A stretch of 49,424 bases of DNA from Rickettsiales bacterium (GTDB lineage: Bacteria; Pseudomonadota; Alphaproteobacteria; Rickettsiales; UBA3002), in NCBI GenBank assembly GCA_028281385.1, contig JANQJY010000096.1, positions 1 to 49,424 on the forward strand, written 5' to 3'. The notes beneath the pieces were generated by a model. The model was not told the origin of the DNA and did not search any database. It saw only the letters and a list, made by a program, of their open reading frames with translations. Positions 9,521-20,023 of the stretch are shown here, in pieces (position 1 is the first letter of the stretch; every line of letters starts with the position of its first letter). Both the position numbers and the translations under genes were made by a program.

Positions 9521-10192
9521 TCAAGCCGCCAGACGGTGATGCCGTGCGATGGCGCCGTTTTTCAGATACAATACCGGATAGTCGAAATAAGACACCATAT
9601 GTTCGTCATGCGTGGCGATGAGAATCGTGGTACCGTTTTTATTCAGCGTGGTGAACAGATGCATGAATTTCATGCTGAGTTGCGGGTCGAGATTACCGGT
9701 CGGTTCATCTGCGATCAGAATATCCGGTTTGTTGATGACGGCGCGGGCAATGGCAACGCGTTGTTTCTGACCACCGGATAAATGCGGCGGCTTGACATTG
9801 TAATGTTCTTTCAGCCCGACCCAGTCGAGCAGTTCCATCACTTTATTGCGAATCACTTTTCTGGGCTCACCGGTGACCTTCAGTGGCAGGGCGACATTTT
9901 CAGCAATAGTAAGGTGATTCAGCAGTTGATAGTCCTGAAAGACGGTGCCGATGCGCCGTCGCATCAACGGCAGTTCCGAATGATGCAGCGTTGTGATTTC
10001 CTGGCCGAACAGTTGCAGAGAACCGGTGGTCGGTTTCATTGCGAGTGAGAAAATATTAAGCAGGCTGGACTTGCCGGCGCCGCTGCCGCCTAGCAGAAGG
10101 GTAAAAGACTCCGGTTCCAGATGCAGAGATAAATTCTGCAACACTGGTTTGCCGGAAACATATTCCAACCCGATTTTTTTGCATTTTATCAT
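9521..10192 (-). CDS. ftsE: cell division ATP-binding protein FtsE
   Basis: ABC ATPase with GGSGAGKSSLLN, LSGGQKQRVAIARA, LIADEPTGNLD, ATHDEHMV; start at MIKCKKIGLEYVSGKPVL. Confidence 0.88.
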   Translation of the reverse strand: MIKCKKIGLEYVSGKPVLQNLSLHLEPESFTLLLGGSGAGKSSLLNIFSLAMKPTTGSLQLFGQEITTLHHSELPLMRRRIGTVFQDYQLLNHLTIAENVALPLKVTGEPRKVIRNKVMELLDWVGLKEHYNVKPPHLSGGQKQRVAIARAVINKPDILIADEPTGNLDPQLSMKFMHLFTTLNKNGTTILIATHDEHMVSYFDYPVLYLKNGAIARHHRLAA

Positions 10193-10281
10193 TCGTGGCT
10201 CGACCCTTATCGCTTTTTTGTATATAAGCTTAATATAAAATGCCAATGCCTTTCTTGAAAAATGGGGAGTAGACGAGCTGC

Positions 10282-10983
10282 ATGATTTTGGATTGCCCAA
10301 GCTGTGAAACGCGTTTTCTGGTGAATTCCTCGCTGATTCCGGCGGAAGGCCGCCCGGTCAGATGTGCCAAATGTGGGCATACCTGGCACGTCATGCCGGA
10401 TGGAGACAATGCCGATACTCCTCAGGAAGACACCACGGTTGATGCCATGCCGAATCTGCAAGAGGTGGAAGCCGAGTCATTTGAAGAGGTGAGTATCGAT
10501 ATGGGATCTGCTGTGCCTGCGGTGGCAGAGAAAAAGCCATCGCTGTCAGCCATGCCCATGGTGTTGTTAAGTATCGTGCTGCTTGTGGCTTGTGCGGTTG
10601 CGGCACTGTTTACTTTCCGAAATGCGCTTGAGCCGTCAATGCCGGGAATTTATGTCATGCTGGGCATGGAAAGCAGCGAGGGGGTCGTGCTCTCGGATGT
10701 GGAATATCGTGAACGTCCGTCAAAAACCAAAAAGCGCTATGTGGTAGAAGGCAAGATTCTCAACCAGTCGGATCAGGTAAGAAAAATACCGTTATTGCGC
10801 GTTGCCATTGCCGATAAGGACGGCAACTGGATTACCTCGCGCGAATATGAAGCCGATGAATATTTACAGCCCGGCCAGTCCTATCCATTTAAGGCCAGTA
10901 ATATTGATACCGCTTTTGTCGACCGGATTGATCATCTGGTTGTTGAACTTGGTAATAGTGTACAGCTTATGCTGCGCGAATAA
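10282..10983 (+). CDS. zinc-ribbon (MJ0042-type) domain membrane protein
   Basis: N-terminal MILDCPSCETRFLVNSSLIPAEGRPVRCAKCGHTWHV, central TM helix, conserved C-terminal domain. Confidence 0.88.
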   Translation: MILDCPSCETRFLVNSSLIPAEGRPVRCAKCGHTWHVMPDGDNADTPQEDTTVDAMPNLQEVEAESFEEVSIDMGSAVPAVAEKKPSLSAMPMVLLSIVLLVACAVAALFTFRNALEPSMPGIYVMLGMESSEGVVLSDVEYRERPSKTKKRYVVEGKILNQSDQVRKIPLLRVAIADKDGNWITSREYEADEYLQPGQSYPFKASNIDTAFVDRIDHLVVELGNSVQLMLRE

Positions 10984-11001
10984 TACCATGGGAGAAGAGG
11001 T

Positions 11002-11535
11002 TTGGAAGAGATAGGCATACCCGTTCTTTATGCGCAGGAGGAAATTTCAGAGCGTATCGAAATGCTCGCGCATGAAATTACCAGCACGATGCCGACGAAC
11101 AATCTGCTGATTATTTCATTACTGCGTGGGAGTTTCATGTTCACCGCCGATCTGGTGCGTGCGATGTATCATGTCGGCGTGCAACCGCAACTCGATTTTA
11201 TGACGCTCTCAAGCTATCAGGGCACGCAAAGCACCAAGGAAATAAAGATGCATCGCGATATTACCGAATCGGCAAGAGGGCGGAATGTGTTGATTCTGGA
11301 TGATATTCTGGAGACCGGCCGGACTTTGCACTATGCGGTGGAACTGATGCAGGAGCGTAAGGCGAAACAGATAAAGACCGGTGTTTTACTAGAAAAACCG
11401 GGCAAGCTTGATGTCAATATGAAAGCCGATTATGTCGGATTTCGTGTGCCGGATAAATTTGTTGTCGGCTATGGGCTGGATTACGGCAATCACTATCGCG
11501 AATTACCCTTTATCGGCTATCTTGATGTGCATTAA
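11002..11535 (+). CDS. hpt: hypoxanthine phosphoribosyltransferase
   Basis: LLRGSFMFTADLVRA, LDFMTLSSYQGTQST, VLILDDILETGRTL; TTG start. Confidence 0.9.
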   Translation: MEEIGIPVLYAQEEISERIEMLAHEITSTMPTNNLLIISLLRGSFMFTADLVRAMYHVGVQPQLDFMTLSSYQGTQSTKEIKMHRDITESARGRNVLILDDILETGRTLHYAVELMQERKAKQIKTGVLLEKPGKLDVNMKADYVGFRVPDKFVVGYGLDYGNHYRELPFIGYLDVH

Positions 11536-12801
11536 TCAGTCTTGCCAGTCGGCGAGGCTGTCCAATCCGAGTAGCGTTTCATAGGTTTGCCGTTGGCGGA
11601 TAATGCTGTGTGCATCGCCATTCGCCAGCACTTCAGGTGTCAGCAGGCGGCTGTTATAGCTGTTTGACATCACCGCTCCATAAGCGCCGGCGCTGCGAAA
11701 GGCGACCAACTCTCCAGCCTGCAGTTTCGGCATACTGCGTGCTTCCGCGAAGGTATCGCCACTTTCGCAGACCGGTCCGACAACGTCATAGGTGATGGAT
11801 TGCGCTCCTTCTTTCGGTTCGCAAATTGGCACGATTTCATGATAAGCATCATAGAGCGACGGTCTGAGCAGATCATTCATGGCGGCGTCGATAATCAGAA
11901 AGGTTTTGCTGAGGGATGGTTTGACATAGATTATCCGGCTGACGAGAATGCCGGCATTGGCGACGATCATCCGCCCCGGCTCGAAAATCAGTCGGCAGCC
12001 GAGGTCACCGACCGTGTCTTTCACCAATGCTCCATAGTCAACTGGTAACGGTGGATTGGCTTTATCGTCATACGGCACGCCCAGCCCGCCGCCGAGATCG
12101 AGCGTGGTGATGTCGTGTCCGTTTGTGCGCAATTGTTCGATAAACTCGTGCACCCGCTTATAGGCTTTTTCAAACGGGACAAGCGAGGTGAGCTGCGAAC
12201 CGATATGCATCGAGACGCCCTGCACATCTATGCCTTTCATCTGTGCGGCCGTATCGTAAAGCGGCAATGCCTGTTCCATCGGAATGCCGAATTTATTGTC
12301 CGTGCGGCCGGTGGAAATTTTTGCATGGGTTTCGGCATCGACATCGGGATTGACGCGAATCGCCACCGAGGCGGTGTTGTTCTGTGACAGGGCGACGTCG
12401 TTCAGCGCTTCCAGCTCCGGTTGTGATTCGACGTTGAACTGCAGAATATTCTGCTCCAGCGCATAGGCCATTTCCTCTCTGGTTTTGCCGACACCGGAGA
12501 ATACGATTTTTTCCGCCGGAATACCCGCAGCAAGAGCGCGGCGAATTTCGCCTTCGGAGACGACATCGGCGCCGCTGCCAAGATCGCCCAGCGTTTTAAG
12601 AACGGCCTGATTGGCATTGGCTTTGACGGCAAAACAGATCAGCGGATTAACACCTTTCAACGCATCATGGAACACTGTGTAATGACGGGTGAGGGTGGCG
12701 GTGGAATAGCAGTAGAACGGCGTGCCGATCTCTTCTGCCAGTTGCTGAAGGTTGACCGATTCGGCATGCAATAGGCCGTGCTGATAAGTGAAATGATCCA
12801 T
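11536..12801 (-). CDS. lysA: diaminopimelate decarboxylase
   Basis: FAVKANANQAVLKTLGDLGSGADVVSEGE, GGGLGVPY, GPVCESGDTF, RSAGAYGAVM. Confidence 0.95.
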   Translation of the reverse strand: MDHFTYQHGLLHAESVNLQQLAEEIGTPFYCYSTATLTRHYTVFHDALKGVNPLICFAVKANANQAVLKTLGDLGSGADVVSEGEIRRALAAGIPAEKIVFSGVGKTREEMAYALEQNILQFNVESQPELEALNDVALSQNNTASVAIRVNPDVDAETHAKISTGRTDNKFGIPMEQALPLYDTAAQMKGIDVQGVSMHIGSQLTSLVPFEKAYKRVHEFIEQLRTNGHDITTLDLGGGLGVPYDDKANPPLPVDYGALVKDTVGDLGCRLIFEPGRMIVANAGILVSRIIYVKPSLSKTFLIIDAAMNDLLRPSLYDAYHEIVPICEPKEGAQSITYDVVGPVCESGDTFAEARSMPKLQAGELVAFRSAGAYGAVMSNSYNSRLLTPEVLANGDAHSIIRQRQTYETLLGLDSLADWQD

Positions 12802-12807
12802 TGCCGC

Positions 12808-12927
12808 CTACCGGTCTGTACTGCGTTCATCCTGTTGCGGCGGAATGTTCTGCGGGCGCACCAGGTCGCCCCTGATGCCACAGGCGGTAACACATAACAG
12901 GATTATCATGGTACAGCAGAGTCTCAT
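12808..12927 (-). CDS. lptM: small lipoprotein, LptM/YifL-like (39 aa)
   Basis: [39 protein letters not shown]; lipobox VTAC followed by GIRGDL, 4-bp overlap (ATGA) with argH stop, classic argH-lptM-lysA order; absent from the supplied ORF track. Confidence 0.85.
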   Translation of the reverse strand: MRLCCTMIILLCVTACGIRGDLVRPQNIPPQQDERSTDR

Positions 12928-14330
12928 GTCTTTTCCTTCGCTTTCGTAATGGCTTCTCTGACTCTTTGCGGTGCCGTACCGCCGACACTCGTGCGGCTGT
13001 TGACAGAAGCTTCCACGCTTAACACGGAAAACACCTCCTCGGTAATGCGCGGTTCGATGGAGTGCATCTGTTCGAGTGATAACGCGTCGAGCGATAAATT
13101 ATCCTTTTCCGCCAGCGCTACAATAGCGCCGGTGATGTGATGCGCTTCACGGAACGGCAGGTTCAACGCACGCACCAGCCAGTCGGCAAGATCGGTGGCG
13201 GTGGCGTATCCGGCTTCGGCTGCGGCGTGCATCGCCTCTTTGTCCGCTTCCAGCGATGCGACCATTCCCGTCATCGCGCGCAGGCACAGCATCAGCTGAT
13301 CAAACGCTTCGAAGACCGGCTCCTTGTCTTCCTGAGAATCTTTGTTATAGGCCAGCGGCAGTGCCTTCATTACCATAAGCAGTGACGGGAACTGAGCGGC
13401 AATCCGTCCGGTTTTTCCGCGGATGAGTTCCGCCGCGTCGGGGTTGCGTTTCTGCGGCATGATCGATGAACCGCTGGTGAAACTTTCAGGCAGGGTGATG
13501 AAATGAAACGGTGCCGAGGTCCAGATAATCAACTCTTCCGACAGGCGTGACAGATGCATTGCACAAATCGCGGTAGCCGATAAAAACTCCAGCGCGAAAT
13601 CACGATCCGACACCGCATCGAGCGAATTGCGCATGGGTCTGCCAAAGCCGAGTTTCTGTGCAGTCATGTCGCGGTCGATGGGAAAGGACGTGCCAGCCAG
13701 TGCGGCAGCGCCGAGCGGGCATTCATTGGCGCGCAGGCTGGTATCGCTCAGGCGCGATTGATCGCGTGAAAACATCTCGATATACGCCATCAGATGATGA
13801 CCGAAGGTAACGGGCTGAGCGGTTTGCAGATGGGTAAAGCCGGGCATGATGGTATCGGCATGCGATTCGGCCTGGGCAATCAACGCGTCTTTCAACGCCT
13901 CCAGCGCATCACGCAATTGCTGTGCTGCATCGCGTACAAACAGGCGGAAGTCGGTAGCGACCTGATCGTTGCGCGAACGCGCGGTATGCAGTTTGCCCGC
14001 AACATCGCCGATGATGTCTTTCAGCCGCGCTTCGATATTCATATGAATATCTTCGAGTTCCGGTCTGAAGTCGAACTGTCCGGATTCGATCTCTTCCTTG
14101 ATCTGTTTCAGCCCCTGCTGCATCGCTTTGCTATCTTCGGCGGTAATAATGTCGCAGGCTTCGAGCATCTGGCAGTGGGCGAGCGAACCGGTGATGTCCT
14201 GCAGGTAAAGCCGTTGGTCGAACGCAATCGACGGGTTGATCAGCGCGAAGGCGTCGGCCGGGCCCATGGCATAATGTCCGCCCCAGATCGGGTTGGTCTC
14301 TGATGTCTGTGTTTTCTTTGCCTGTGTCAT
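12924..14330 (-). CDS. argH: argininosuccinate lyase
   Basis: [53 protein letters not shown] signature. Confidence 0.96.
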   Translation of the reverse strand: MTQAKKTQTSETNPIWGGHYAMGPADAFALINPSIAFDQRLYLQDITGSLAHCQMLEACDIITAEDSKAMQQGLKQIKEEIESGQFDFRPELEDIHMNIEARLKDIIGDVAGKLHTARSRNDQVATDFRLFVRDAAQQLRDALEALKDALIAQAESHADTIMPGFTHLQTAQPVTFGHHLMAYIEMFSRDQSRLSDTSLRANECPLGAAALAGTSFPIDRDMTAQKLGFGRPMRNSLDAVSDRDFALEFLSATAICAMHLSRLSEELIIWTSAPFHFITLPESFTSGSSIMPQKRNPDAAELIRGKTGRIAAQFPSLLMVMKALPLAYNKDSQEDKEPVFEAFDQLMLCLRAMTGMVASLEADKEAMHAAAEAGYATATDLADWLVRALNLPFREAHHITGAIVALAEKDNLSLDALSLEQMHSIEPRITEEVFSVLSVEASVNSRTSVGGTAPQRVREAITKAKEKT

Positions 14331-14389
14331 ATGTTCATCCGGATGTGCGGATGAGACATAGCTGCTTTTCACCGGAAACGCAAGGTGTC

Positions 14390-15235
14390 TCAGGCAATGA
14401 ACCGTTCACAGACATAGGTCGGCATAACCCCTGCTTTCTGGGTGGCGGCACGTATCTCTTCTTCATCCGGCAGATGACCGGCATCGCCTTTCATGATGCC
14501 GCCGGTAATCAGCAGTGAATCGATACCCATGCCGTTGGCGCCCTTGATGTCGGTCTGCAGATTGTCGCCGATGGCAAGGATGCGTGAGCTATCGCTTATG
14601 CCGAACTGCGCCAGGCAGCGTTCGTAAATATAAGGATAGGGCTTGCCGAAATAATGGATGCGGCCGCCCATTGCCTTGTATTTCTCCGCGACCCAGCCGG
14701 CACATAACAGGCGCATGCCATCCTGCTTGACGACTTCGATGTCAGGATTAATGCAGATCAGCGGCAGTTTGTAGCTCAGCAGTTCCTGCAACAGGGGGAT
14801 AATTTCCTCTTCGATTTGGTAATCATATTCGAAGCCGGTATTGAGAATGAAATCGGCATATTGCATATCGTCGACACAGTGGTAATGCGCCAGGTCATCG
14901 AGCACGGCTTCGTCCTTGCCCGGTCCCACATAATAATAATGCGTGCCCCAGTCTCGATGTTCGGCCAGATAATCATGTGCCACCTGACCGGAAGTGAGCA
15001 GATAGTCGTAGCGATCACGCGCAATGCCCAGTCGGTCGAGCGTGGCTTCGGCAACCTGCGCCTGACGCGGCGCGTTGGAAAGAAACAAGATCTGTTTGTT
15101 TTGCTCTCGGAGCGTGTTCAGCGCCTCTGCCGCACCGGGATACAGCGCCGTACCGTCATGCATCACGCCCCACAGATCGATGATGAAGGCGTCATAACGC
15201 TCACAGATGTCGGTGATGGCGTGAATCGTCTGCAT
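14390..15235 (-). CDS. HAD superfamily hydrolase (TIGR01459-type)
   Basis: [67 protein letters not shown]. Confidence 0.88.
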   Translation of the reverse strand: MQTIHAITDICERYDAFIIDLWGVMHDGTALYPGAAEALNTLREQNKQILFLSNAPRQAQVAEATLDRLGIARDRYDYLLTSGQVAHDYLAEHRDWGTHYYYVGPGKDEAVLDDLAHYHCVDDMQYADFILNTGFEYDYQIEEEIIPLLQELLSYKLPLICINPDIEVVKQDGMRLLCAGWVAEKYKAMGGRIHYFGKPYPYIYERCLAQFGISDSSRILAIGDNLQTDIKGANGMGIDSLLITGGIMKGDAGHLPDEEEIRAATQKAGVMPTYVCERFIA

Positions 15236-16809
15236 CAGGCGGCGAGGTCTTCTCCGGCGAGGGCTTTGTCGATCAACGTGCAGGTTTCAGTATGGCCATA
15301 CAGCGCGATGAAAGACCCCATGCGCGGCCCCTGTTCCTGACCCAGCAGAATTTCATAGAGTGCCCTGAACCAGTCGCGCAGATTGTCATAGTTATGATTC
15401 TTGCCGACGGTAAAGACTTCGGTCTGAATGTCTTCAGGACTGGTATGTGCGGGCAGTTGCTCAATGGCTTGTTTCAACTCCGCCAGTGCGGCGCGTTCGC
15501 TGTCATTTGGTGTACGATAGTGTTTGTTCGGTTTGATGAAGTCCTCATAATAACGCACGGCATAACCGGCCAGATGATCGAGAAACGGGCAGGATTCGGG
15601 TGACGCTTCCGGCGCGTAGCGCGAAATGAAACCCCACAGGATGGATGTGTCTTCCGGGTTGCAAGCGCTTGCCAGATTGAGCAGCAGGTTGAAACTTAAT
15701 CCGGTGGTTTCCGGTGCAGGTGGTGTGCCGTTATGAATATGCCAGACCGGATTGTCGATGCGCGCCTGTTCGTCCTGCTGGCCATATTTCTCCAGCCAGG
15801 TAAGATATTCATCGACATGTTTGGGAATCACATCGAAATAGAGCCGTTTGGCTTTTTTCGGCGACTGATACATATACAGCGACAGGCTTTCGGGCGGCGC
15901 ATAGGTCAGCCATTCTTCGATACTCAAGCCGTTGCCTTTGGATTTGGAGATTTTCTCGCCCTTCTCATCGAGGAAGAGTTCGTAAGAGAACTGCTCTGGC
16001 GGGGTTTCGCCCAAAATGCGGCAAATGGCAGAGTAGAGCTTGCCGGAGACCAGATGGTCCTTGCCATACATTTCATAATCCACCTGCAATGCAGCCCAGC
16101 GCATGCCCATATCCGGTTTCCACTGCATTTTCACATGACCGCCAGTGACCGGCAGGGTCGTTTCCTCACCATCCTCGTCATCGAAAGTGATGGTGCCCTC
16201 TTCGGGGTTGGTCGCTTTCATCGGGACATACAGCACATGCCCGCTTTTGGGAGAAACAGGCAGGAAAGGACTATAGGTTTGCTGGCGTTCTTCGCCCAGA
16301 GTGGGCAGCATGACCTTCATAATTGCGTCATAGTGTTGCAGTGCGTTTAATAATGTCGTGTCATACACACCGGTCTGATACAGCTCCGTCGCGCTTTTGA
16401 ACTCATAGTCAAACCCGAATTCATCCAGAAAACGCTTCAGCCGCGCATTCATGTGATGGCCATAGCTTTCATGGGTTTCAAACGGGTCGGGCACCTGTGT
16501 CAGCGGCTTGCCGAGATGCTCGTGCAGCATTGCCTGATTCGGCAGATTTTCCGGCACTTTGCGCATGCCGTCCATATCGTCGGAAATACAGAAGAGCTTC
16601 GTTGGAATATCGCTGATGGTTTCAAAGGCATGGCGGACCATGCTGGTGCGCGCCACTTCGCCGAAGGTGCCGATATGCGGCAGGCCGGACGGGCCGTAGC
16701 CGGTCTCAAACAATACATAGCCTTTTTCCGGCGGTGCGTCCTTATAGCGTGTCACCAGTTTCTGAGCTTCGGCAAAGGCCCAGCTTTTGCTTGTATCATA
16801 GTCGATCAT
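15235..16809 (-). CDS. lysK: class I lysyl-tRNA synthetase
   Basis: [15 protein letters not shown] (HIGH), [12 protein letters not shown] (KMSKS); start at [19 protein letters not shown]; the ORF-track N-terminal extension was rejected. Confidence 0.94.
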   Translation of the reverse strand: MIDYDTSKSWAFAEAQKLVTRYKDAPPEKGYVLFETGYGPSGLPHIGTFGEVARTSMVRHAFETISDIPTKLFCISDDMDGMRKVPENLPNQAMLHEHLGKPLTQVPDPFETHESYGHHMNARLKRFLDEFGFDYEFKSATELYQTGVYDTTLLNALQHYDAIMKVMLPTLGEERQQTYSPFLPVSPKSGHVLYVPMKATNPEEGTITFDDEDGEETTLPVTGGHVKMQWKPDMGMRWAALQVDYEMYGKDHLVSGKLYSAICRILGETPPEQFSYELFLDEKGEKISKSKGNGLSIEEWLTYAPPESLSLYMYQSPKKAKRLYFDVIPKHVDEYLTWLEKYGQQDEQARIDNPVWHIHNGTPPAPETTGLSFNLLLNLASACNPEDTSILWGFISRYAPEASPESCPFLDHLAGYAVRYYEDFIKPNKHYRTPNDSERAALAELKQAIEQLPAHTSPEDIQTEVFTVGKNHNYDNLRDWFRALYEILLGQEQGPRMGSFIALYGHTETCTLIDKALAGEDLAA

Positions 16810-16911
16810 GCGCTGTTCATAGCAATAGGCAGGATTGTGAGCAATCAAATAAATTTCGTTGAAAATCTTGGGGGGCGGCGCTAAAGCTAGGGTGTAATAT
16901 GCAATAAGTGC

Positions 16912-18933
16912 GTGTGGAATGTGACAAAAGGTAATTCGCATATATCTGCTCGGATGATCCTGCTGGCAATGGCCGGAATGGTATATACCGGCTCTCAGGC
17001 CATGGCGGCAGACAGTGTCTATCTGTTGCAACTGGGGTCCTTTGAAAAGGAAATCCTCGCCAAGCAGCGCTGGGTGGAGTTGCAACAGCAATTTCCTTCG
17101 GAACTGAAAGATCTGGGGGTGCGGATTTCGTCCGTCACTCTGCCGCCGGATGATTATATAGTGTACCGCACACAGGCCGGGCCGTATCAGACGCGTGCAC
17201 AGGCGCAGGACGTGTGCGATGCCCTGCAATCGATGGATGAGGAATGCTATGTGGTGCAAACCGCGATGTTTACGCCGCAGACCTTTACCATAGGGAAGCT
17301 GGCGCCGTCTTTAACGGAAAAGGCGAAGGAACCGGCTTCGCAAATGCCGTCACAGCCGTCAGCACAATCAGCTGCTGCAATGTCTACGAAGCCTGTGGTG
17401 CCTATGCCGCCATCTTTTGACATGCCACCTGCGCCGCCAGTGCCGGTTCAGAAAGTGAAACCGTCTGTAGAACCAGAAGAGGAAAGTGCGTCGATCTGGG
17501 AGGTGTTGAATCCATTTTCATCAGAAGAGGAAGAAGACGAAAAGCCGGAGTTGATGAAAAAAGAGCGTACGAAGGAAAAAACTGCACAGGCGGATGTACC
17601 GCAATCGTTTGGCGAGGAACGACCGGATAATGTGACATCTCAGTGGCAGGAAGTGTCGCTGGCACCGATGCAGCCACAACCACAAGCCATTACCTCGTCT
17701 CCCTGGGCGCCGGATCCGTTTGCTTCGGCACAGGGCGCGGCGATGGGTTCTGTAACATTGACGCCAAAGCCGCGGGAGACGGTAGGCGATGGAGTATCTT
17801 ATCCGCAAACACCGCCCTCTGTGCAAAAGACGGTGGCAGTAAACAACCCGATCCCGCCTAAAAACCCGGGAGATGATGTGCCAGTCAAACAGATGGTGTC
17901 TGTCGCCCCACCGAAAAGCGTGCAGGAAGCTATGGAACGGGCCGTGCCGCCTCCAGCGCCCCCACCGGCGGAAAGCACAGCCAGCGGCGCGACGCTGTTG
18001 CAGCAGATGATGAAGTCGGAACCCGCATCTACAGAAGGATATACGCCGCCACCGCCGACACCGGAGGGCGCAAGCCAACCTATCCATGCAGCACCGCAAC
18101 CCTTTAGTGATCTGACACCGCGTGTGGGAACGGTAGATCAACGGCCTGTACGTGATCCGCTTGATCCGTCAGGACGGCTGGTGCCCTCAGCACCTCCCAT
18201 TGCGGCGCAGCCGGGAGCAAATGTGAATGTGGCCGAAGCGATTCGCGTGCCGGTCACCGAGGAAGACATCGTGGAAGATACGACGCCGTCGATGGCGCAG
18301 GAACTGGCGAAAGTGCAGGGTTATCCCAGTGCACCGACACCGATAGCGACCAACTGGGTGCAGTTAAGCTATTTCATCGACCAGCAGAATGCCTTATCCT
18401 TCTGGGAAGCGTATCGTTTGGAAAATCCTGCGTTTCCGTCCGTGCGTGTGCGGGTGACCAAGCCTTATATGTTTGCCAGAACCGATCCGCGTGTCTCATT
18501 GCGTATCGGCCCGTTTGAAAATGAGAATGTCCCGCGGGATTTTTGCGATATGGTAAAAGATCTGGATATGCGGTGCTTCATGGTGACGGATCTGGGCATG
18601 TCATCACCAAAGCATGGTGCGACGAGCATTGGGAAATCATCCTATGATTACCGGCGCAACCATGCGCAGAATATGGACGATCATTATTGGGTACAGCTAG
18701 GAGCGTTTCATTCACCTGATCATGCGCAGGAAGCCTGGGGGCGGATGCAGCGTGATCACACATTGTTGTTAACGGCGCTCAGCCCTGACATTACGACGGC
18801 TGGTATCAGCAGCAGTGCCACCAATGCATTCCGGCTGAGGGCCGGACCGTACAGGACGCGCATTCCGGCCAGCCGTCTGTGCGCAACCCTGCGCAGCCGC
18901 GGTGAGAGCTGTGTCGTCATCCACGGCAACTGA
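16912..18933 (+). CDS. secreted SPOR-domain protein with three SPOR-like repeats and a Pro-rich linker
   Basis: Hydrophobic N-terminus, then [11 protein letters not shown]..., [11 protein letters not shown]..., [12 protein letters not shown]...; each unit ends with a Cx9C pair ([33 protein letters not shown]). Confidence 0.8.
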   Translation: MWNVTKGNSHISARMILLAMAGMVYTGSQAMAADSVYLLQLGSFEKEILAKQRWVELQQQFPSELKDLGVRISSVTLPPDDYIVYRTQAGPYQTRAQAQDVCDALQSMDEECYVVQTAMFTPQTFTIGKLAPSLTEKAKEPASQMPSQPSAQSAAAMSTKPVVPMPPSFDMPPAPPVPVQKVKPSVEPEEESASIWEVLNPFSSEEEEDEKPELMKKERTKEKTAQADVPQSFGEERPDNVTSQWQEVSLAPMQPQPQAITSSPWAPDPFASAQGAAMGSVTLTPKPRETVGDGVSYPQTPPSVQKTVAVNNPIPPKNPGDDVPVKQMVSVAPPKSVQEAMERAVPPPAPPPAESTASGATLLQQMMKSEPASTEGYTPPPPTPEGASQPIHAAPQPFSDLTPRVGTVDQRPVRDPLDPSGRLVPSAPPIAAQPGANVNVAEAIRVPVTEEDIVEDTTPSMAQELAKVQGYPSAPTPIATNWVQLSYFIDQQNALSFWEAYRLENPAFPSVRVRVTKPYMFARTDPRVSLRIGPFENENVPRDFCDMVKDLDMRCFMVTDLGMSSPKHGATSIGKSSYDYRRNHAQNMDDHYWVQLGAFHSPDHAQEAWGRMQRDHTLLLTALSPDITTAGISSSATNAFRLRAGPYRTRIPASRLCATLRSRGESCVVIHGN

Positions 18934-19588
18934 CACCAACACGGTATTATTGTTACATGGGCTGGGCCGTTCGCGCTGGTCAATGTGGTGTATCAGTCTA
19001 TATCTGCGCTGGCACGGCTATGCGGTGGTTGCTGTCAGTTATCCCTCCACCCGGGCGTCGATTCCGGTATTGGCACGCTATGTCCGTTATCAATGCCATC
19101 ACCATGGTGTATCGTTTGATGATGCAGCGCTGTCTGTCGTTACACATTCGATGGGTGGGATTCTCCTGCGTGAATTGCTGCGTAACACCTCTTCTTCCCC
19201 GGGTTGTGTAGTGATGCTTGGTCCACCCCAGTATGGCAGTGTAGTGGTGGATCATCTGAGGTCTTACCGCTGGTTTGCTCGCTGCTTTGGGCCTGCAGCA
19301 TTGCAGCTTGCGAGCGACAGCTCGTATCTGTCATCACTGCCCGTACCGCAAACAGACATTGGGGTGATTGCCGGAAATGCAGCGCTTCTTCCTGTCTTTA
19401 CGGCCTTTTTCGATGAACCAAATGACGGCAAGGTCAGCGTCGTCAGCACAGAAGTGGAGGGTATGAAGGACCACATTGTTTTATCTGTCGGGCATACGCG
19501 TATGTTGCTCTCGATCACTGTGTGCCGACAGATGTTACACTTCCTCAGACAGCGGAAATTTGATCACCACACCGCTATTGACGATTAG
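18902..19588 (+). CDS. alpha/beta hydrolase (lipase/esterase-like)
   Basis: VLLLHGLGRSRWSM oxyanion region, THSMGG nucleophile elbow. Confidence 0.8.
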   Translation: MRAVSSSTATDTNTVLLLHGLGRSRWSMWCISLYLRWHGYAVVAVSYPSTRASIPVLARYVRYQCHHHGVSFDDAALSVVTHSMGGILLRELLRNTSSSPGCVVMLGPPQYGSVVVDHLRSYRWFARCFGPAALQLASDSSYLSSLPVPQTDIGVIAGNAALLPVFTAFFDEPNDGKVSVVSTEVEGMKDHIVLSVGHTRMLLSITVCRQMLHFLRQRKFDHHTAIDD

Positions 19589-19961
19589 TACGTTTTTCCT
19601 GGCGATTGTCCTGCCGCGTTTCTCTGCGTTCCTGACGGTTCTCTTGCCGTGTTTCGCGACGGTCTTGCCTGTTGTCTTGTCGAGTCTCGCGGCGATCCTG
19701 CCGATTTTCCTGCCTGGTTTCCCTGCGTTCCTGACGTGTCTCCTGCCGTTCCTGACGGGCATCCTGCCGCGAGTCGATACGCTCCTTTCGTGCTTCCTGG
19801 CGGGTGGCCATCCGCTCCTGACGGTTTTCCTTCCATTGGGCTTTACGCTCTTCCATGGCTTCCTTACGTTCGCGGATACGCTCTTCCCAGTTTTGCGCAT
19901 AAGCAGAACTGGCGGTGGTAACGATAGCCAGGCCGATAATAACGAATGATAGTAATTTCAT
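19575..19961 (-). CDS. secreted Arg/Gln/Glu-rich repeat protein
   Basis: Signal peptide MKLLSFVIIGLAIVTTASSAYA then RQE-rich low complexity with ~11-aa repeats ETRQ(E/D)NRQ(D/E)(R/K)R. Confidence 0.7.
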   Translation of the reverse strand: MKLLSFVIIGLAIVTTASSAYAQNWEERIRERKEAMEERKAQWKENRQERMATRQEARKERIDSRQDARQERQETRQERRETRQENRQDRRETRQDNRQDRRETRQENRQERRETRQDNRQEKRTNRQ

Positions 19962-20023
19962 GATACATTTCCTCCCAGAATAAGTGCAGTAATTCTAGCA
20001 GTATGCCATATGCAGTCAATCAT

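Noticed and set aside
16810-17259. N-terminal extension of lysK in the ORF track
   Set aside because: Upstream codons lack class I LysRS similarity; the family start [19 protein letters not shown] is at 16809.
19585-19740. CRISPR-like array impression from ~33-bp periodic repeats
   Set aside because: Repeats are contiguous, degenerate and in-frame coding; no unique spacers and no cas genes in the window.
19476-19949. 157-aa plus-strand hydrophobic ORF across the RQE repeats
   Set aside because: Repeat-driven open frame; the minus-strand frame has the signal peptide and coherent repeat logic.
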